A stretch of DNA of 7,890 bases from Desulfatitalea sp. (GTDB taxonomy: Bacteria > Desulfobacterota > Desulfobacteria > Desulfobacterales > Desulfosarcinaceae): NCBI GenBank assembly GCA_018224505.1, contig JAGTVD010000428.1, positions 1 through 7,890 on the forward strand, read 5' to 3'. Both the position numbers and the translations under genes were made by a program. Below are positions 6,516 through 7,890 of this stretch, piece by piece (positions within the stretch are counted from its first letter, which is position 1; the number at the start of each line of letters is the position of its first letter). A model generated the notes under the pieces. The model was not told the origin of the DNA, searched no databases, and worked only from the letters and a program-made list of their open reading frames with translations.

Positions 6516-7604
6516 ATGAGCTTTACAGAAGCGGTTTTCAGGGTGGTGGACGTTTCCGGATGTCCCTATTACCAGAAAGGCGATGAGTTCAAAATCACTG
6601 GTAATGCTCTGTTGCTGGAACACAACAAGGGCAGCAAGTTCATTTCCACGGTCATCATCGACATGCCGTCGAAACGCCGGGAGTGCCGCACCCTGATTTC
6701 GGAACTGACCAAAATCCTGGTCGAGCACGAACGGGTGGATCGTATTCCCGATCGGGTGATGTCTTGCGGCATGTGTCATGGCGAAATCAAGCTGGAACAT
6801 AAAAAAGGCACTGCCATCGCCTTGGTCGAGGACATCAAGCAGCACGGCACGGATGCGGCCACCATCGCTTCCATCCTGAGCAATTTTTCCATCTTCAAAA
6901 CTTTGGACGATAGCAGCCTCAGGGATTTTGTGTCGCTGCTGCGGCTCAAGAAATACGCCCCCGGCGATACGATCATCAGTAAAGGGGACTTGGGTAAAAA
7001 CCTCTACATCATTCTCGCCGGCCTTGTGAATGTGGCGGACGAGGACGGGATCAGCATCACCAAGCTGCGCAATGGCGAGGTGTTTGGTGAGATGAGCCTG
7101 ATCAGTGGCGATCCCGTGGGAGCCACCATAAAGGTGCTCGAACCCACCACGGTGTTGTTCATCAAAGGGCAGGATTTTTTAAAGGTGCTCAATCGTTTTC
7201 CTTCATTGCAGATGTATTTCGCCCGATTGCTTTCCCGGCGTCTGGCCAAATCCAATGTGATGATTTCCAAGGAGTTTTCCTCGGGAATGACCGGCACCCT
7301 ATCTCAAATGCCCCCTGTGGAATTGCTCCAGACCCTCAACTACAACCAGAAGACGGGCACTCTGAAACTGAATCTGTCCAAAGGGCCGGCCACCATTTTA
7401 TTTCGTGGTGGCGCCATTGTGCAGGCCGTTTACGGCCCTACAATGGACAAATTTGCTTTTTTCAGCATTCTGGGTGAAAAGCAGGGGCGTTTTCAATTTG
7501 TGCCCGGGTTGACAGAGCAGGAGATGGCACTGCCGGAGCTGGGAATGTTCATGGAGTTGTTGATGGAGGGGTTGCGAAAAATGGACGAAGCGGTCAGGGT
7601 ATAG
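6516..7604 (+). CDS. Cyclic-nucleotide-binding-like domain protein with N-terminal Cys domain and C-terminal DUF4388 (PATAN) domain
   Basis: The protein has 362 residues from the ATG at 6516, behind GAGG 4 bases upstream. An upstream TTG at 6462 would overlap the previous gene and lacks support. Three parts are visible. Residues 1-95 carry Cys16 (GCPYY), Cys57 and a CGMC pair at 84-87, reminiscent of small cysteine-containing domains such as TIGR04076; the function is unknown. Residues about 118-245 are a cyclic-nucleotide-binding fold (FSIFKTLDD, APGDTIISKGDLGKNLYII, GEVFGEMSLISGDP). Residues about 258-345 resemble DUF4388/PATAN (GTLSQMPPVELLQTLNYNQ, TGTLKL, FRGGAIVQAVYG, GRFQFVPG), a domain linked to signalling and two-component proteins. 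There is no helix-turn-helix, membrane segment or signal peptide, so it is probably a cytosolic sensor or adaptor rather than a transcription factor. In the nucleotide pocket Glu192 is kept, but the Arg-Ser pair is Val201-Gly202, so ligand binding is doubtful. It is probably co-transcribed with pfp. Confidence 0.85.
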   Translation: MSFTEAVFRVVDVSGCPYYQKGDEFKITGNALLLEHNKGSKFISTVIIDMPSKRRECRTLISELTKILVEHERVDRIPDRVMSCGMCHGEIKLEHKKGTAIALVEDIKQHGTDAATIASILSNFSIFKTLDDSSLRDFVSLLRLKKYAPGDTIISKGDLGKNLYIILAGLVNVADEDGISITKLRNGEVFGEMSLISGDPVGATIKVLEPTTVLFIKGQDFLKVLNRFPSLQMYFARLLSRRLAKSNVMISKEFSSGMTGTLSQMPPVELLQTLNYNQKTGTLKLNLSKGPATILFRGGAIVQAVYGPTMDKFAFFSILGEKQGRFQFVPGLTEQEMALPELGMFMELLMEGLRKMDEAVRV

Positions 7605-7622
7605 AAAAGTCAGGGTCAGGTG
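7593..7622 (+). repeat. Short direct repeat GTCAGGGT overlapping the gene end
   Basis: GTCAGGGT occurs at 7593-7600 (inside the last codons of the preceding gene) and again at 7609-7616, a period of 16 bases. A third, partial copy, GTCAGGTG, lies at 7615-7622. Runs built on GTCAGGGTCAGG recur near the ends of small mobile repeats in many genomes, as far as I recall. With three short copies here, chance is not excluded. Confidence 0.4.
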
Positions 7623-7676
7623 TGATGAGGGCCGATGGTCGGCTGGTCTTGGTCGGCATTCTCACCAGTTTTATCT
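7619..7676 (+). terminator. Weak candidate transcription terminator after the pfp-cNBD pair
   Basis: Several alternative stems are possible 15-70 bases after the stop codon. GCCGA at 7631-7635 can pair with TCGGC at 7639-7643 or at 7653-7657. GGTG at 7619-7622 can pair with CACC at 7663-7666. CTGGT at 7643-7647 can pair with ACCAG at 7664-7668. The last stem is followed by TTTTATCTT. The stems are short or interrupted and the T-run is poor, so a Rho-independent terminator is possible but not convincing. Confidence 0.3.
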
Positions 7677-7679
7677 TAG

Positions 7680-7847
7680 GCTTCAATATCGATTGTTAAC
7701 ATCAGTGCGCTTCTGCATCTAATCTGTCAGACCGCGATTGCGGGCGTCGATGCGTGGGATGTATTGGTTGGCGTTATTGCAACCGCCCGTACCATCGCAA
7801 ACGCCTTCGCACCGATGGCATATGGATTATGGATGGACACGATTTAA
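7680..7847 (+). pseudogene. Possible decayed C-terminal remnant of an IS66-family transposase
   Basis: A plus-strand frame is open from just after a TAG at 7677-7679 to a TAA at 7845-7847 (55 codons). It has no ATG or GTG start in its upstream half, so it is not a normal gene. Its translation contains LLHLICQTAIAGVDAWDVL and then ARTIANAF and WMDTI before the stop. From memory this aligns without gaps to the tail of IS66-type transposases (pattern LIHTCxLxGxNPFDYL, then A-x-x-VA, ending near MPWNYRETL), sharing the L-I, G, D, L, A, A and T positions. The expected MPWNY itself is not preserved, and no terminal inverted repeat is seen. If real, this is an old insertion scar downstream of the operon. 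It could also be a chance open frame. Confidence 0.28.
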
Positions 7848-7874
7848 CTAAAGAAACGCAACCGACAAACCGAT

Positions 7875-7890
7875 AGGAACATTGATGGGG
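7875..7890 (+). promoter_or_regulatory. Possible ribosome-binding site and start codon of a gene running off the window
   Basis: AGGA at 7875-7878 is followed after 6 bases by an ATG at 7885-7887, the normal Shine-Dalgarno geometry. Only two bases of the second codon can be read in full beyond it (GGG), so neither the product nor even the existence of the gene can be judged here. Confidence 0.3.

Overview
The window looks like chromosomal DNA of a Gram-negative anaerobe, most likely a deltaproteobacterium of the Desulfobacterales/Desulfosarcina type. This is inferred from moderate-to-high GC, an smc-ftsY gene pair, a long plant-beta-like pyrophosphate phosphofructokinase, and a cyclic-nucleotide-domain/DUF4388 protein, a combination I associate with that group. 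No rRNA or 16S-like marker is present, so the assignment is tentative. I see no tRNA, rRNA or CRISPR array.

Left block, minus strand (1-3810): a complete smc gene (1200 aa chromosome-condensation ATPase) is followed 15 bases downstream by the start of a second gene. Its first 64 codons (192 down to 1) encode a lysine-rich start and an acidic, proline-rich stretch, as expected for the N-terminus of the signal-recognition-particle receptor FtsY. The two genes form a housekeeping operon read leftwards and leaving the window.

Middle (3811-4378): a divergent intergenic region of about 570 bases. It holds the smc ribosome-binding site, no convincing gene, and near its right end a good sigma70-like promoter candidate (TTGACT, 18-base spacer, extended TGG-TATTAA). 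Just downstream lies a perfect 6-base inverted repeat that could be an operator or a 5'UTR hairpin.

Right block, plus strand (4379-7604): a 703-aa pyrophosphate-dependent 6-phosphofructokinase (GGDD and PKTIDGD signatures) is followed 25 bases later by a 362-aa regulatory-looking protein. That protein has a cysteine-containing N-terminal domain, a degenerate cyclic-nucleotide-binding domain and a C-terminal DUF4388/PATAN domain. The spacing suggests co-transcription, so a glycolytic or gluconeogenic enzyme may be linked to a sensory/scaffold protein.

Right edge (7605-7890): a short direct repeat, a weak terminator-like hairpin, a start-less reading frame that resembles the C-terminal tail of IS66-family transposases (a decayed mobile-element remnant, low confidence), and a possible ribosome-binding site with ATG for a gene lying beyond the window.

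The most interesting items are the insertion in the phosphofructokinase, the loss of the Arg-Ser phosphate-binding pair in its neighbour's cyclic-nucleotide pocket, and the possible functional link between the two.
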